In this document: piece by piece, positions 23,925 through 33,129 of the stretch
Layout of the letters: every line of letters begins with the position of its first letter
Position numbering within the stretch: the first letter of the stretch is position 1
Assembly: GCA_947253625.1 (NCBI GenBank)
Contig: CAMYAB010000014.1
Location: 1 to 43,210, forward strand
Source: an uncultured Porphyromonadaceae bacterium
Lineage (GTDB): Bacteria; Bacteroidota; Bacteroidia; Bacteroidales; Porphyromonadaceae
Direction: 5' to 3'
Length of the DNA: 43,210 bases
Notes under the pieces: generated by a model
Told to the model about the DNA's origin: nothing
The model's database searches: none
What the model saw: the letters and a program-made list of their open reading frames with translations, nothing else
Made by a program: the position numbers and the translations under genes

Positions 23925-23960
23925 GAGCGTCCCTATAGTCCCCTCATAAAATAGATCTCT

Positions 23961-24009
23961 CTAAAAAAAGGAAAGCACTGAAGTGCCAAGTCACATGGCT
24001 CTCCAGTGC
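23961..24009 (-). terminator. Terminator of the small HTH gene
   Basis: GCACTG 23975-23980 pairs with CAGTGC 24004-24009 and GCCA 23985-23988 with TGGC 23996-23999. On the minus strand the stem is followed by TTTCC and seven T. It lies 80 bp past the stop of the minus-strand gene at 24090. Confidence 0.75.
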
Positions 24010-24089
24010 AATCACAACACTAACTGCACCCGATGGATCGCCACAGAAGTATATACTCCGAGCGATCAGGGGGGTGCTTTATTTAGCCC

Positions 24090-24356
24090 CTATTCTTGAG
24101 CGTTGGCGTGTGTCTCGCTCAGAATTTCTTGGGCTTTGTTCCATATGGTGAGGTCGTCCAGAACCACTATGCCTCCGTCAGGGCCTGGCTCAAGGTGAAA
24201 GCCTACAGGCTTGCCGTCCTTGTAGTTTTCGCCCCCAAAGTAGTTGCGTACGGTATCCACTCGTAGGTTCAACTCATCGGCGATACGTGCCATAGAGCCG
24301 TCGGGCAAACTGTCTTTTAGCTTCCGAAGTTCGTTGAATGTAATTGTCTTGGTCAT
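24090..24356 (-). CDS. Small putative helix-turn-helix DNA-binding protein
   Basis: The 88-residue protein contains SMARIADELNLRVDTVRNYFGG (residues about 21-42, helix-turn-helix pattern with ARIADELNL as first helix and VDTVRNYF as recognition helix). After this comes a short acidic, glycine-rich tail with HLEPGPDGGIVVLDD, which looks like a beta hairpin. Proteins of this shape are common as conserved hypothetical genes in Bacteroidetes; the function is not known to me. It lies downstream of dgkA on the same strand but 174 bp away, with its own terminator, so it is probably a separate unit. The gap 24357-24530 shows only weak hairpins and no clear promoter. Confidence 0.75.
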   Translation of the reverse strand: MTKTITFNELRKLKDSLPDGSMARIADELNLRVDTVRNYFGGENYKDGKPVGFHLEPGPDGGIVVLDDLTIWNKAQEILSETHANAQE

Positions 24357-24530
24357 AGCTAGAATTGTAGTTTTGGGGTTGTTGTTTTATAGGTCACCCT
24401 ACTATATCAATTGAGACTGAAAGAGGGTTTTTTCATGGTTGCTATCTTGTTGTGCCACTAAGGTAACGGTTTTATTTGATATTGCCAAGGAAATCCTCTT
24501 CCTTTCGAAATAGGCTGCTGAGAGGTTTCT

Positions 24531-24914
24531 CTATGATAACAGGAGGCTGAGGAGCTTGGGTAGAAAAATGATCAGCCCTATGATTACGGAAAGTGTCGCA
24601 AGCAGGAGAACGGCTGCGGCCGCTAGGTCTTTGGCGTCTCGAATGTGCTCGGAGTACTCCGGACAGACTTGGTCGCAGAGATGCTCAAGTGCTGTGTTGA
24701 GAGCTTCACCGGCCAAAACTAGGCCTATACATACCAGGAGGATCAGCCACTCGCATGGATTAACCTCCAGCCACCACGCCAGTAGTGGTACAGCTACTGC
24801 AAAAAGCAGGTGAATACGTGCGTTGGGCTCAGATGCAAATAGCCTCCCCACACCTCGGAGGGCGTGGCGGAGGCTATGGTAAAATCGCGTGGGCGAAAAG
24901 GTAGACCTTTTCAT
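24531..24914 (-). CDS. dgkA: Diacylglycerol kinase / undecaprenol kinase family protein
   Basis: DgkA-family enzymes are small inner-membrane kinases that phosphorylate diacylglycerol or undecaprenol. The 127-residue protein has an amphipathic N-terminal helix, three membrane helices, and the active-site segments ASEPNARIH (residues 28-35), GEALNTALEHLCD (69-81, with the key glutamates 70 and 77) and DAKDLAAAAVLL (93-104). It is last in the long minus-strand run, 16 bp after the sugar kinase gene. Bacteroidetes members are more often like the Gram-positive undecaprenol kinase, so either lipid substrate is possible. Together with the PAP2 gene two positions upstream it hints at lipid-phosphate recycling. 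Confidence 0.9.
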   Translation of the reverse strand: MKRSTFSPTRFYHSLRHALRGVGRLFASEPNARIHLLFAVAVPLLAWWLEVNPCEWLILLVCIGLVLAGEALNTALEHLCDQVCPEYSEHIRDAKDLAAAAVLLLATLSVIIGLIIFLPKLLSLLLS

Positions 24915-24930
24915 CGCAAAGGGCTACTGT

Positions 24931-26034
24931 CTAGAGCCAACGCTCCATGAAGGTGTCCATCTCTTGTGCCTTTTCCTCTAGCTTGCGCAAAAATTCAAAC
25001 TGTGCTTTGGCTCGGATCAGGTTGTGCTTGGGCTTGGCTGTCTTGTAGTAGATGTCGCCATTGAGGTAATCGGTGAGGAAGCGTACGGTCTGCATATAGG
25101 TGAGAAGTCTCCCGCCATAAGGTAGAAGGCTAATCTCCGTGGGGGTAAGAAAGTCCCGGGCTCCCTCCATGTAGCCCTCGGTATAGGCGTGGAAGATCTC
25201 CATATTCACGCCGACCTTGGAGAGGTCTTCCTCGTCCTCTGCCGCTGTGTTGACTGCAGTACGGATGAAGTCACCTATGTCCGAAAGGACGTATCCCGGC
25301 ATGACTGTATCTAGGTCAATGACGCATAGTACTTTGTCGCTGTGGGCGTCAAAAAGGATGTTGTTGACTTTGGTGTCAAGGTGGTTGATTCGCTTGGGGA
25401 GCTTGCCCTCTGCATGGAGTTTGTCCTGGAGGAGCATATCACTCGACCGCTTCTCTATCTCAGCGATCAGATCCCGGACTTCGGCAACACGACCTGCGCG
25501 ATCAGCTTGGATGGCTTGATGGAGTTCGTCAAGACGAAAGGCCATGTCGTGAAAGCGGGGGATGGTCTCTCCTAGATTGTGACTTGGCAGGTCGGCTAGG
25601 TGACTCTGAAAGGCACCAAATGCCTTGCCGGCTTCGCGTGCGAGTGCCGGTGTCACGGTCTCATAGGTTTTGGACCCTTTGATATAGAGACTGAGTCGCC
25701 AGTAGGTGTCATCGCTGTGGCGGTGGTAGGGTGCTCCGCTTTTGGTGGGGAAGAAGGTGAGGACATGCCGATCTATATCTCGGTCACCCTCTGTCTGGAG
25801 TTTTTTGCGGATGTGCTTTGTGACGCTGAAGATATTGGATTGCAGGGTGTCTACATCCTCAAATACATGGTTGTTGATCCGCTGGAGGATATACTTTTCC
25901 TCGGTCGCCCCACCGGGGGTCCGGACTGTGACTGCTAGAGTATCGTTGATCATCCCGTTGCCTATCGGAGCGGCGTCGACTAGCTCTTCCGGAATGTCGA
26001 AGTGGTCAAGAATGACTTTAAACTTTTGATCCAT
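24931..26034 (-). CDS. NahK-like N-acetylhexosamine 1-kinase family phosphotransferase
   Basis: The 367-residue protein has the aminoglycoside-phosphotransferase fold. The catalytic loop reads NHLDTKVNNIL (Asp220) and the metal site VIDLDTVMPG (Asp240 and Asp242). Long stretches match what I know of bifidobacterial N-acetylhexosamine 1-kinase: YILQRINNHVF, the FHD block ETIPRFHDMAFR, AYTEGYMEGARDF and PKHNLIRAKAQFEFLR. This points to a cytoplasmic kinase forming sugar 1-phosphates from GalNAc, GlcNAc or a related free sugar, useful for host-glycan salvage; substrate is inference. It is 40 bp after the PAP2 gene and 16 bp before dgkA. Confidence 0.8.
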   Translation of the reverse strand: MDQKFKVILDHFDIPEELVDAAPIGNGMINDTLAVTVRTPGGATEEKYILQRINNHVFEDVDTLQSNIFSVTKHIRKKLQTEGDRDIDRHVLTFFPTKSGAPYHRHSDDTYWRLSLYIKGSKTYETVTPALAREAGKAFGAFQSHLADLPSHNLGETIPRFHDMAFRLDELHQAIQADRAGRVAEVRDLIAEIEKRSSDMLLQDKLHAEGKLPKRINHLDTKVNNILFDAHSDKVLCVIDLDTVMPGYVLSDIGDFIRTAVNTAAEDEEDLSKVGVNMEIFHAYTEGYMEGARDFLTPTEISLLPYGGRLLTYMQTVRFLTDYLNGDIYYKTAKPKHNLIRAKAQFEFLRKLEEKAQEMDTFMERWL

Positions 26035-26074
26035 AGATGTGGTTTGGTACGTGGTTAGGGTTGCTGTGAACGAC

Positions 26075-26773
26075 TCATAGATACACCTGTATCAGTAGTG
26101 GGGACAATGCCCATATTGCAATATAGAAAAAAATAACGGTATATCGTAGCCTTTTAGTCATGATCGCTTGTGGAAAAAGATAGGGGTCGCCGGCTTCGGA
26201 CTCGGGTATACCCAAGAATGCGATCCTTGCCCTAGTGTATAGGAAGTAGACTAGGTGGCCCACAAAGAGTCCGAGCAACAGTGCCGGCAATACGTCTGTG
26301 ACAAAGTGTACACCCAGGTAGATGCGTGAGTAGCAAACGGTCAGGGCCACTGTAAAGATGGCGAGTGAGAAACGTTTGTCGCGTAAGAAAAGGGACAAGT
26401 AGGTGGCCAAGGCGATGAAGTTGGCCGTGTGGCCGGATATGAAGCCATAGGAGCCTCCACGGTAGCCGAGTACGGTCTTGACCACCTCGCTCGTAAGGGG
26501 ATGGTGCGTCGGCCTGAGTCGCTGAAAGTAGGGCTTGATAATACCCGAGGATACCTGATCGGCCAAGAAGATCAACAGGAGGATGAAAAAGAAAAAACAA
26601 ACCCACTCTCTGGGCTTTTGCTTGTAGGTCATCATGAAGATGAACGTCAAGCCAAAGATAATCCAGACAAGTGGGGCGGAGATAATGTACATGACACTAT
26701 CCAGGTATGGGGTATGTGGACTGTTGAGCCAGAGAAAAAGGTCTCGCTCAGTCTGTACGAGTTCTTCTATCAC
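26075..26773 (-). CDS. PAP2 family membrane phosphatase
   Basis: The 232-residue protein has five to six membrane helices and the three PAP2 motifs: K80 to RLRP (86-88 region), SGH (113-115, in GFISGHTANF) and SRIYLGVHFVTD (149-160), with the catalytic histidines facing the periplasm. Family members act on undecaprenyl diphosphate, phosphatidylglycerol phosphate or lipid A phosphates. It begins inside the last codon of batE (4-base ATGA overlap), so it is translated with the Bat operon. A C-terminal extension with two more helices follows the motifs. The exact lipid cannot be told from sequence. Confidence 0.88.
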   Translation of the reverse strand: MIEELVQTERDLFLWLNSPHTPYLDSVMYIISAPLVWIIFGLTFIFMMTYKQKPREWVCFFFFILLLIFLADQVSSGIIKPYFQRLRPTHHPLTSEVVKTVLGYRGGSYGFISGHTANFIALATYLSLFLRDKRFSLAIFTVALTVCYSRIYLGVHFVTDVLPALLLGLFVGHLVYFLYTRARIAFLGIPESEAGDPYLFPQAIMTKRLRYTVIFFYIAIWALSPLLIQVYL

Positions 26774-27528
26774 TGCGGTAAAATGAATTCAAGGTCCGAC
26801 TGGGGAATCCAACCGACAACTCCGTCCGGAAGAAGGATCTCATAAAAGTTGGCTACTGCCTTTTGGACACGCACTTGCACTCCGGCATGGAGCACAACGA
26901 TATCGGTGGCTGATTGGTCGGGCGAACTTTTGATGGTGACGATCGGTGACATGACCACAGCACCGCTTGTGTCTTGTACAAAGTTATTGAGACGAAAGGT
27001 CATGAAGTTGGTAAACACAAAGAGTACCGTCGTAGCCATGGAGCCGTAGAACCCCACAAGTCTCCGTGCTCTCGTCCGAGAGATGAAAAAGAGGAGGAGC
27101 AAGCCACAGGTGAGGAAGAGTAGGACAAGGTCCAGAGTCAGCCAAGTGTATAGATCAAACCAATGCGACAGACTATCCACCCACGCAGCGAACAAGGTCG
27201 TGGGTGCGGGAGTAATCTTGTCTTCTGTTTTGGACGAAGCAAACTCTAGGTTGTGGCGGATGTCTCTATCGGCCGGAGCCAGCCTGTAGGCTCGGTTGTA
27301 GGCAAGGATTGCCTCGGCGAGATCATTGCTCTTGTAGTATGCGTTGCCGAGGTTGTAGTACATGGCGGCGGTTGGCTTGTCGGAGCTCTCTATCGCACTT
27401 TGAAATGCTGTAATGGCATCCGAGTAGTGGGCTTCGCTGTATGCTGATATACCCTTCTCAAAAGCACTTTGCCCAATGGCGGGTAGGGTGAGTAGTAGGG
27501 CAAATAGGGCAGTCAGATGAAACTTCAT
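26770..27528 (-). CDS. batE: Aerotolerance operon protein BatE
   Basis: BatE is a membrane-bound TPR protein of the Bacteroides aerotolerance (Bat) system. The 252 residues comprise a signal peptide (to about AIGQS), two TPR units (AFEKGISAYSEAHY and AMYYNLGNAYYKSNDLAEAI regions), two membrane helices around residues 130-185, and a C-terminal bacterial SH3 domain that begins SPIVTIKSSPDQSATDI and ends GWIPQSDLEFILP. The SH3 domain may bind peptidoglycan or a partner on the periplasmic side. It overlaps batD and the PAP2 gene by 4 bases each. Confidence 0.88.
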   Translation of the reverse strand: MKFHLTALFALLLTLPAIGQSAFEKGISAYSEAHYSDAITAFQSAIESSDKPTAAMYYNLGNAYYKSNDLAEAILAYNRAYRLAPADRDIRHNLEFASSKTEDKITPAPTTLFAAWVDSLSHWFDLYTWLTLDLVLLFLTCGLLLLFFISRTRARRLVGFYGSMATTVLFVFTNFMTFRLNNFVQDTSGAVVMSPIVTIKSSPDQSATDIVVLHAGVQVRVQKAVANFYEILLPDGVVGWIPQSDLEFILPQ

Positions 27529-29393
27529 TTTTTGGAGTATTTATATTTGGTGGCTTGGATAGCGTCTATCACGTTGGCGGCTTGTGCATAGAGGTCTTCC
27601 TTTTGGCTCGTGCCTTCCGATGGCGTATATCTGGCCATCTCAAGGGTCGAGAGGGTCCCCAATGTCTGCTCTATCAGTTCGGGCGACAGTCCGGCATTGA
27701 GCATCGTCGACTGGATGTACTCTTTGGAGAGATTGGCTCGGTCGATGTGAAACTTTGCCGAGATATAGTTGTTGACACCGGTAAGTAGTGCCTCATAGTA
27801 AGCGGGATCGTCTCCGGAAGAGCGTTTTTTCTCTGCGATCTTGAGGTACTTTTTGGCCATGGCTCCGGCACGACGAGAGCGAAGCTCTGCTGTCTCGGCA
27901 CTTTGGGATAGCAGGAGGCGGTATACCAAATATATGATGAGAGCCAGCAGGATCACTCCGGAGTAGCATGCGAGGATCTTGGCCGTGCTGATACGTTGGT
28001 GTGTGGCACTTCCCGGTTCGGACTTGAGGTACCGAATATCTTGTCCCAAGTACTTTACTTCGTCTCTGTCGGTCAGAGTACCTTGTGTGACAGCCGTGTC
28101 ATCGCCTTTGTCGACATGTACTCGTGTGGTGGGAATGCTGGTTGTCCGGTATTGACCGGCGACTGGATCAAAGTAGGCAAATGGAATAGCCTGAATCTCG
28201 TAGTCTCCTGCATATCGTGGTACGGCGACAAGGGTCTTAGTCTTGGTGCCTGAGACACCGGAGCCGAGGACTGTGATATCTTCGTTTTCTTGTGGATCGT
28301 ATTGTTCGAATCCTTCGGGAAATTCAATAGAGGGTAGGGAGGTGAGCTTGATATTTCCTTTCCCTTTCAGAGTTAGTTCGATCTGAAAGCTTTCGTTAGT
28401 CTTGAGGACAGTGGTTGGAACATTGGCGGCAAGCTCAAACTGCCCAACAGCCCCCGAAAATCCCTCCGGACTAGGGGTGGGCAAAGCCTTCACATCTATA
28501 CTAAATGGCTGTGAGCGCACCTCTTTTTTTACTCGGGTGTACTGATCGAGAAAGCTGCCAAAAAAGTCCGATACCGGGTCGTTGACTTTAACCTGAACCA
28601 TGAGGTCAAAGGTTCCTGATGGAATACTTATCTTCCCGGTCTTTTGAGGAAAGAGGATGACCTTGTACAGGTCAACCACATAGTAGACTCGCCCATTGAG
28701 TTCTGCAGTATCCCATCTTTTTTGGGCGGGGGTGTCTACCTCTTGCTTGACGAAGTCCTGAAAGTCAGGGAAATTGGCGGAGGTGAGTGAAATGTCCGGG
28801 TGGGTGGAGTAGAGCTTGTAGGTCACGAGTAGCCCTTCTTGCTCATAAACCTTGGTCTTGGATGGGATGGCCTTGATGACAAAGTCGTTGTCGGATATGC
28901 GTTCCGAGGCTCTTACTTGCGCTTTGGATTGTGCTCGGGCATCGTCTTTGGCGTCTGCACCGTACACAGCTTCGGCAGTGAATACTTTGATCTGCTTGGG
29001 CGAGGTGCGGTAGGTGGCTGACCCAGATTTTACAGTGGCTTCTGGGATGGTGTAGGTCCCCTCTTTCGGGGCAATCAGGGTGTAGCTAAATGTGGTGGTG
29101 ACCGATCGAGTTATGTTGCCATTGATTATGGAGACGCTGGACGAATTGCTGATCGCCGGTCCATAGCTGATTTGCAAGCCCTGTGGGGTGGGCACGTGTA
29201 GGTCCTTCCCTTTGGCGTTGAGGACAAACTGGATGTTGAACGGCTCTCCCGCCACGATGATATCAGGGGTGATGAGCTCAAATGTGACTTTTTTGTCGCC
29301 TGCGTACTTGTCACTCTCAACAGCACTTGCCGTAGAGAGCGAAAGCAAAAGCAATAGGATCCCTAGATTGAAATTGTATAGCTTGTGTATCAT
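27525..29393 (-). CDS. batD: Aerotolerance operon protein BatD
   Basis: BatD is a large single-pass membrane protein with immunoglobulin-like periplasmic domains. The 622-residue product has a signal peptide ending near TASAVES, beta-rich repeats with the family pattern FELITPDIIVAGEPFNIQF (seen near residue 37) and GQFELAANVPTTVLKTNESF (given in the family as the second domain start), a membrane helix about residues 475-495 (ILACYSGVILLALIIYLVY) and a cytoplasmic C-terminal helical tail of about 120 residues. It follows batC without a gap and overlaps batE by 4 bases. It probably anchors the BatA/BatB von Willebrand-type complex. Confidence 0.88.
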   Translation of the reverse strand: MIHKLYNFNLGILLLLLSLSTASAVESDKYAGDKKVTFELITPDIIVAGEPFNIQFVLNAKGKDLHVPTPQGLQISYGPAISNSSSVSIINGNITRSVTTTFSYTLIAPKEGTYTIPEATVKSGSATYRTSPKQIKVFTAEAVYGADAKDDARAQSKAQVRASERISDNDFVIKAIPSKTKVYEQEGLLVTYKLYSTHPDISLTSANFPDFQDFVKQEVDTPAQKRWDTAELNGRVYYVVDLYKVILFPQKTGKISIPSGTFDLMVQVKVNDPVSDFFGSFLDQYTRVKKEVRSQPFSIDVKALPTPSPEGFSGAVGQFELAANVPTTVLKTNESFQIELTLKGKGNIKLTSLPSIEFPEGFEQYDPQENEDITVLGSGVSGTKTKTLVAVPRYAGDYEIQAIPFAYFDPVAGQYRTTSIPTTRVHVDKGDDTAVTQGTLTDRDEVKYLGQDIRYLKSEPGSATHQRISTAKILACYSGVILLALIIYLVYRLLLSQSAETAELRSRRAGAMAKKYLKIAEKKRSSGDDPAYYEALLTGVNNYISAKFHIDRANLSKEYIQSTMLNAGLSPELIEQTLGTLSTLEMARYTPSEGTSQKEDLYAQAANVIDAIQATKYKYSKK

Positions 29394-30122
29394 TTACCAA
29401 TTTTTTTCTTTCGATCGTCCTCCGGATTGTTGTTCTTTGAGCTTCTCTAGCTTTTGTTGCGTCTTCTTTTCGTCTTGTAAAAAAGACTTCAGGATCTGCT
29501 CAGCGTTTTGGCGTGACAGTTTATCCTCTTGTTGCTCCTGAGGTTGTTCCTGAGGCTTATCTTGCTTGGGCTTGTCTTGCTGATCTTTTGGCGACTGATC
29601 CGGTGATTGTTGCTGGTCTTGTTGCTTCTGATCCTGCTTCTGCTCTTGGTCGTTGTTTTGTCCTCCACCGTTATTTTCCTGTTGTTGGAGTAGCTTTTGG
29701 GCAAGCGCTAGGTTGTAGCGCGTTTCTTCATCCGTCGGACGATGGCGTAGCGACGCTTTGTAGCACTCCACAGCACTCTTGTAGTCTTTCGCTTTCATGG
29801 CACAGTTACCTGCGTTGTGGGCCAAGTCTGCCACACGCTCGGCGGGAAGTGACTTGGCTTCTTGGAGGAGTTCACTCAGTAGCTTTTGAGCCTCTTCGTT
29901 CCGATCTGTGCGGTAGAGGGTATTGGCTAGGTTGTACCTCGCAACGGGGTCCTTGCTGTTGAGATCAAGTGCCTTGCGGTAGTTGATTTCCGCCGCACTG
30001 TAGTTCTCTTTCCGGAAAGCTCGGTTCCCGCTACGTATCTCGCTCCTAACTTGCTTTTGGGCAAAAAGCGAAGGAGCAAAAGCAAGAGCCAATGTAAGGG
30101 TTAGGATAATATGTTTGATCAT
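29394..30122 (-). CDS. batC: Aerotolerance operon protein BatC (TPR)
   Basis: The 242-residue exported protein has a signal peptide (to about SLFAQ), two to three TPR units with YNLANTLYRT and HNAGNCAMKAKDYKSAVECY, then a low-complexity segment of about 70 residues made of Gln, Asp, Lys and Pro, and a short charged C-terminal helix. TPR followed by a Gln-rich tail is the usual BatC layout. It starts 5 bp after batB and ends one base before batD. The low-complexity part may vary in length between strains. Confidence 0.85.
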   Translation of the reverse strand: MIKHIILTLTLALAFAPSLFAQKQVRSEIRSGNRAFRKENYSAAEINYRKALDLNSKDPVARYNLANTLYRTDRNEEAQKLLSELLQEAKSLPAERVADLAHNAGNCAMKAKDYKSAVECYKASLRHRPTDEETRYNLALAQKLLQQQENNGGGQNNDQEQKQDQKQQDQQQSPDQSPKDQQDKPKQDKPQEQPQEQQEDKLSRQNAEQILKSFLQDEKKTQQKLEKLKEQQSGGRSKEKNW

Positions 30123-30127
30123 ACTTT

Positions 30128-31141
30128 TTAGTCAAAAATATGGATACGCCTGAAGTATCTATTCTTTCGGTCAAGTACAAAAAGGTCGAGCCATAAAAGT
30201 ACCAGTGCCGGCAAAAGGAAGAAGTGATACACTTCGGTGTATGCGGTGTACACGGTGGTCTCCAGCTCGCTTTTCTCTAGTTTGTCCAGAGCTTGCTCGA
30301 GGACGCGTACCGTCCCGGAGACATCATTCGCAAGAATAAATGTTCCCCCACCGGCTGATGCTATCTCCTCTCCCATCTTGGTGTTGAGCCGCGTGACCAC
30401 CATCTTGCCGTCACTGTCGTAGAGATAGGAGCCATCCTTTAGGGGAATAGGACCACCCTCCGGTGTGCCGACACCGATCACGCTGACCGATATGCCCTGC
30501 TCTGTGGCTTTGCGGATAGCGTCTTCAGCACTTGCTTCGTGGTCCTCGCCATCCGTGATGATGACGATGGCGCGCTTGACGGTTTCGTCGCCGGAAAAAC
30601 TGCGTATAGCCAGCCGGACAGCTTGCCCAATCTCTGTTCCTTGTGTCTCAATAAGGTCCGGGGAGGCTCCTGCGAGAAACATCTTGGCGGAGACAAAGTC
30701 CGAGGTGATTGGCAGCTGTACGTAGGCGTCTCCCGCAAAGTAGATCAGCCCGATTTTGTTGTTGCTCAGCTTGTCCACTATCCTTGATACGATCGACTTT
30801 GCCCGCTCCAGCCTTGAGGGCTTGACGTCATCGGAGAGCATAGAGTTGGATAGATCCAAGCAGACCATGAGCTCGACACCCTCCCTTGTGACGGTCTCAC
30901 TCTTGGAGCCCATTTGTGGGCGAGCAAGTGCGAGCACAAGCAGAGACATAGACAAGCCCAGTATGATATCTCGGATCAGCTTCCTGCGGAGTGAAAGGTC
31001 CGGCATGAGTTGCTTGACGAGATCAGTGTCGCCGAATCTTTTGAGCCTTTTGCGTTGCTGATAGGTCCGGACAAATGAGATCAGGACCAGTGCGACAACC
31101 GGGATCAATAAGAAGAGAAGATGTGGGTATAAAAAACGCAT
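30128..31141 (-). CDS. batB: Aerotolerance operon protein BatB (VWA domain)
   Basis: The 337-residue protein has two N-terminal membrane helices, a von Willebrand factor A domain starting about residue 90 with an intact MIDAS motif DLSNS (96-100), followed by the second metal residue region YVQLPITSD and IVIITDGEDHEASAED, and a last membrane helix near the C-terminus (FFLLPALVLLWLDLF). It presents the VWA domain to the periplasm. It lies 47 bp after batA, its paralogue, and 5 bp before batC. Confidence 0.9.
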   Translation of the reverse strand: MRFLYPHLLFLLIPVVALVLISFVRTYQQRKRLKRFGDTDLVKQLMPDLSLRRKLIRDIILGLSMSLLVLALARPQMGSKSETVTREGVELMVCLDLSNSMLSDDVKPSRLERAKSIVSRIVDKLSNNKIGLIYFAGDAYVQLPITSDFVSAKMFLAGASPDLIETQGTEIGQAVRLAIRSFSGDETVKRAIVIITDGEDHEASAEDAIRKATEQGISVSVIGVGTPEGGPIPLKDGSYLYDSDGKMVVTRLNTKMGEEIASAGGGTFILANDVSGTVRVLEQALDKLEKSELETTVYTAYTEVYHFFLLPALVLLWLDLFVLDRKNRYFRRIHIFD

Positions 31142-31188
31142 AAGTCGTTACTTCTTCAAGTCAGATAAGGCATTTGCCCTTGTACGTG

Positions 31189-32169
31189 CTAGGGCAGGCT
31201 CCTTAGCCAGGTGTTGCGCAGTAGGAGGGCGGCAGCTGTCAGGCCCAGTGCAAGCCACAAAAAAATCGGGAAGTGCTCTGCTTTTTGGGTAAAGTTTTCT
31301 ACCTTGAGTTTCACTTTCTCCATTTGGTCGATTTCCTTGTAGATGGCTTTCAGGCTGGCATTGTCTGTGGCTCTAAAGTACTGTCCTCCTGTGCGTTTGG
31401 CGATTTCTTGTAGCATCCCTTCGTCGATATCGACGGGGAGCATCATGTACTCAACCCCCATCAGGGTCTGTACCGGAGTGGGGGCTTCGCCTTTGCTCCC
31501 GACACCTATCGTATACACTCTGATCCCAAAGCTCTCCGCAATCTCCGCAGCTGTGATTGGGGCGATAGCACCGGCGTTGTTGGTTCCATCCGTTAGGAGG
31601 ACCACTACTCGGCTGTCGCCCTTTACATCCTTGAGCCGACTGACTGCTGTGGCCAGTCCGCTACCTATTGCCGTCCCATCGTTGATCAGCCCCAGCTCCA
31701 CTTTTTGGATCATGTTGAGTACCACCGCATGATCTGTGGTCAGTGGACACTGTGTATAGCTTTCGCCTGCAAATACCACGAGACCGATATTGTCGGATGG
31801 CCGTGAAGCGACAAACTCAGATGCCACAGCCTTGGCCGCCTCTATACGGTTGGGCTGAAGGTCTTGGGCCAGCATACTGCCGGATACATCCATGACGAGC
31901 ATGATGTTGATCCCCTCGGTCTCTCGTGTAGAGTGGGAGGTGCTGCTCTGGGGGCGGGCCAACGCAATCGTGACGAGGATGTAGGCCAACAAAATCAGCC
32001 CAAATGGAAGCGGATACAGCCGACTGCGCCAGGAGCGACGAAGTCCCTCAAAGGCTCCCGTGGTGCTTAGGGTAAATGTAGCCGGTGTCTTTTGTCGCTT
32101 GATGTAGATGTAGAGGGCAAGTGGAACAACAAGCAGCAGTAAAAAGTAGTAGGGGTGTAAAAAGGTCAT
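31189..32169 (-). CDS. batA: Aerotolerance operon protein BatA (VWA domain)
   Basis: The 326-residue protein is the first VWA protein of the Bat operon. It opens with MTFLHPYYFLLLLVVPLALY and a second helix near residue 60, then has a VWA domain with MIDAS motif DVSGS (94-98) and VVLLTDGTNNAG, and ends with a membrane helix (FLWLALGLTAAALLL). BatA and BatB are paralogues and probably form a complex that senses or handles envelope stress together with MoxR. Its ATG overlaps the stop of the gene before it by 4 bases. Confidence 0.9.
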   Translation of the reverse strand: MTFLHPYYFLLLLVVPLALYIYIKRQKTPATFTLSTTGAFEGLRRSWRSRLYPLPFGLILLAYILVTIALARPQSSTSHSTRETEGINIMLVMDVSGSMLAQDLQPNRIEAAKAVASEFVASRPSDNIGLVVFAGESYTQCPLTTDHAVVLNMIQKVELGLINDGTAIGSGLATAVSRLKDVKGDSRVVVLLTDGTNNAGAIAPITAAEIAESFGIRVYTIGVGSKGEAPTPVQTLMGVEYMMLPVDIDEGMLQEIAKRTGGQYFRATDNASLKAIYKEIDQMEKVKLKVENFTQKAEHFPIFLWLALGLTAAALLLRNTWLRSLP

Positions 32170-33116
32170 GGCTTCTCTTGCGCTTCCGCTTGATCTGACG
32201 GTTTTTGCTCTCTGATAAATGCGACGGAAGCATTCATCAAGCTAATATTGTCATCCGGCTGAGGTATGTACTTGGCAAACTTCACTGTGTCCGCTGTTGT
32301 GAGGATTCGGCGGAGGTCTTTTTGCAGCGATTGATTGTCTACCGTGTTGTGAAAGCTCTCCAGGATTTCGGTGGAGGTCTTCTCTGCGGTGTCAATGCCG
32401 TAGACGCGCCAAATGAATCGTCGGAGGATATCCGTCATACTCGTGTAGTACTGCTTCACTTGGTTTTGCTCCCATAGTCTGGCTTCACGCAGTTGCTCCA
32501 TCCCTTGCAGTGCTTCTTCGTAGGGGTCGACCGGAGGTTCCCGCTTGGTGCTGTCGGCATCAGAGGGGGCCTTTCGTTTTTTCAGGTATTTCCATAGGAA
32601 GTAACCACCCATCGCGAGCAATACCAGCACAAGTGCTGTGATGAGGATCCACAGGTAGTCTTTCCACACAAAGTCCGGCTTCCACTGCTCTTTTAGGTCC
32701 GAAAAGCTGTCCGGCTTGCTCAGATCTACCGGTACGGTGTTCACGACTAGGATTGGGGCTTCTGTGGCACTGTATAGATTGCCGGCAACCATAGCCTGGA
32801 TATTGCCTAGGACGTAGTTGGCCGAGTCAAAGGCTGTGAGTGTCACGGCATAAACATGCTCCATGATTTTGTCGGTCACCTCTGCCGAGTCTGTCAGAGC
32901 CACATCTATGATCTCTACGCCACTGACAAGTGTGTCCTTTGGCAAAATGAGCCGAGCCGCTTCTGCTTTGGGGTGAGCGATTCGGACCCGGAGTGTGGTT
33001 TGCTCGCCTATGAGGATCTTGGCCGGCTCGAGTGACGGGATCACCCGGACCTCCTGAGCCACGATAGGCAGAGCTATGAGTGTGCTGAGTAGTAGGGTCT
33101 GTACTGTTTTGATCAT
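32166..33116 (-). CDS. Bat operon membrane protein of unknown function (BatI-like position)
   Basis: The 316-residue protein has a signal peptide (MIKTVQTLLLSTLIALPIVAQ region), a beta-rich periplasmic part of about 140 residues resembling the BatD domains, one membrane helix (ILITALVLVLLAMGGYFLW) and a basic then helical cytoplasmic tail. The tail contains YTSMTDILRRFIWRVYGID, a pattern seen in proteins encoded between DUF58 and batA in other Bacteroidetes. A longer frame begins at 33194, but it would overlap the DUF58 gene by 65 bases and lacks a signal peptide at its start, so ATG 33116 is chosen. No enzymatic motif is visible; a scaffold role is inference. Confidence 0.8.
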   Translation of the reverse strand: MIKTVQTLLLSTLIALPIVAQEVRVIPSLEPAKILIGEQTTLRVRIAHPKAEAARLILPKDTLVSGVEIIDVALTDSAEVTDKIMEHVYAVTLTAFDSANYVLGNIQAMVAGNLYSATEAPILVVNTVPVDLSKPDSFSDLKEQWKPDFVWKDYLWILITALVLVLLAMGGYFLWKYLKKRKAPSDADSTKREPPVDPYEEALQGMEQLREARLWEQNQVKQYYTSMTDILRRFIWRVYGIDTAEKTSTEILESFHNTVDNQSLQKDLRRILTTADTVKFAKYIPQPDDNISLMNASVAFIREQKPSDQAEAQEKP

Positions 33117-33129
33117 CGCTATTCTTCCT

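Noticed and set aside
28304..28313. GTTCGAATCC, which looks like a tRNA T-loop
   Set aside because: It lies inside batD coding sequence; no acceptor stem, D-loop or anticodon arm can be built around it. I found no tRNA or rRNA gene in the window.
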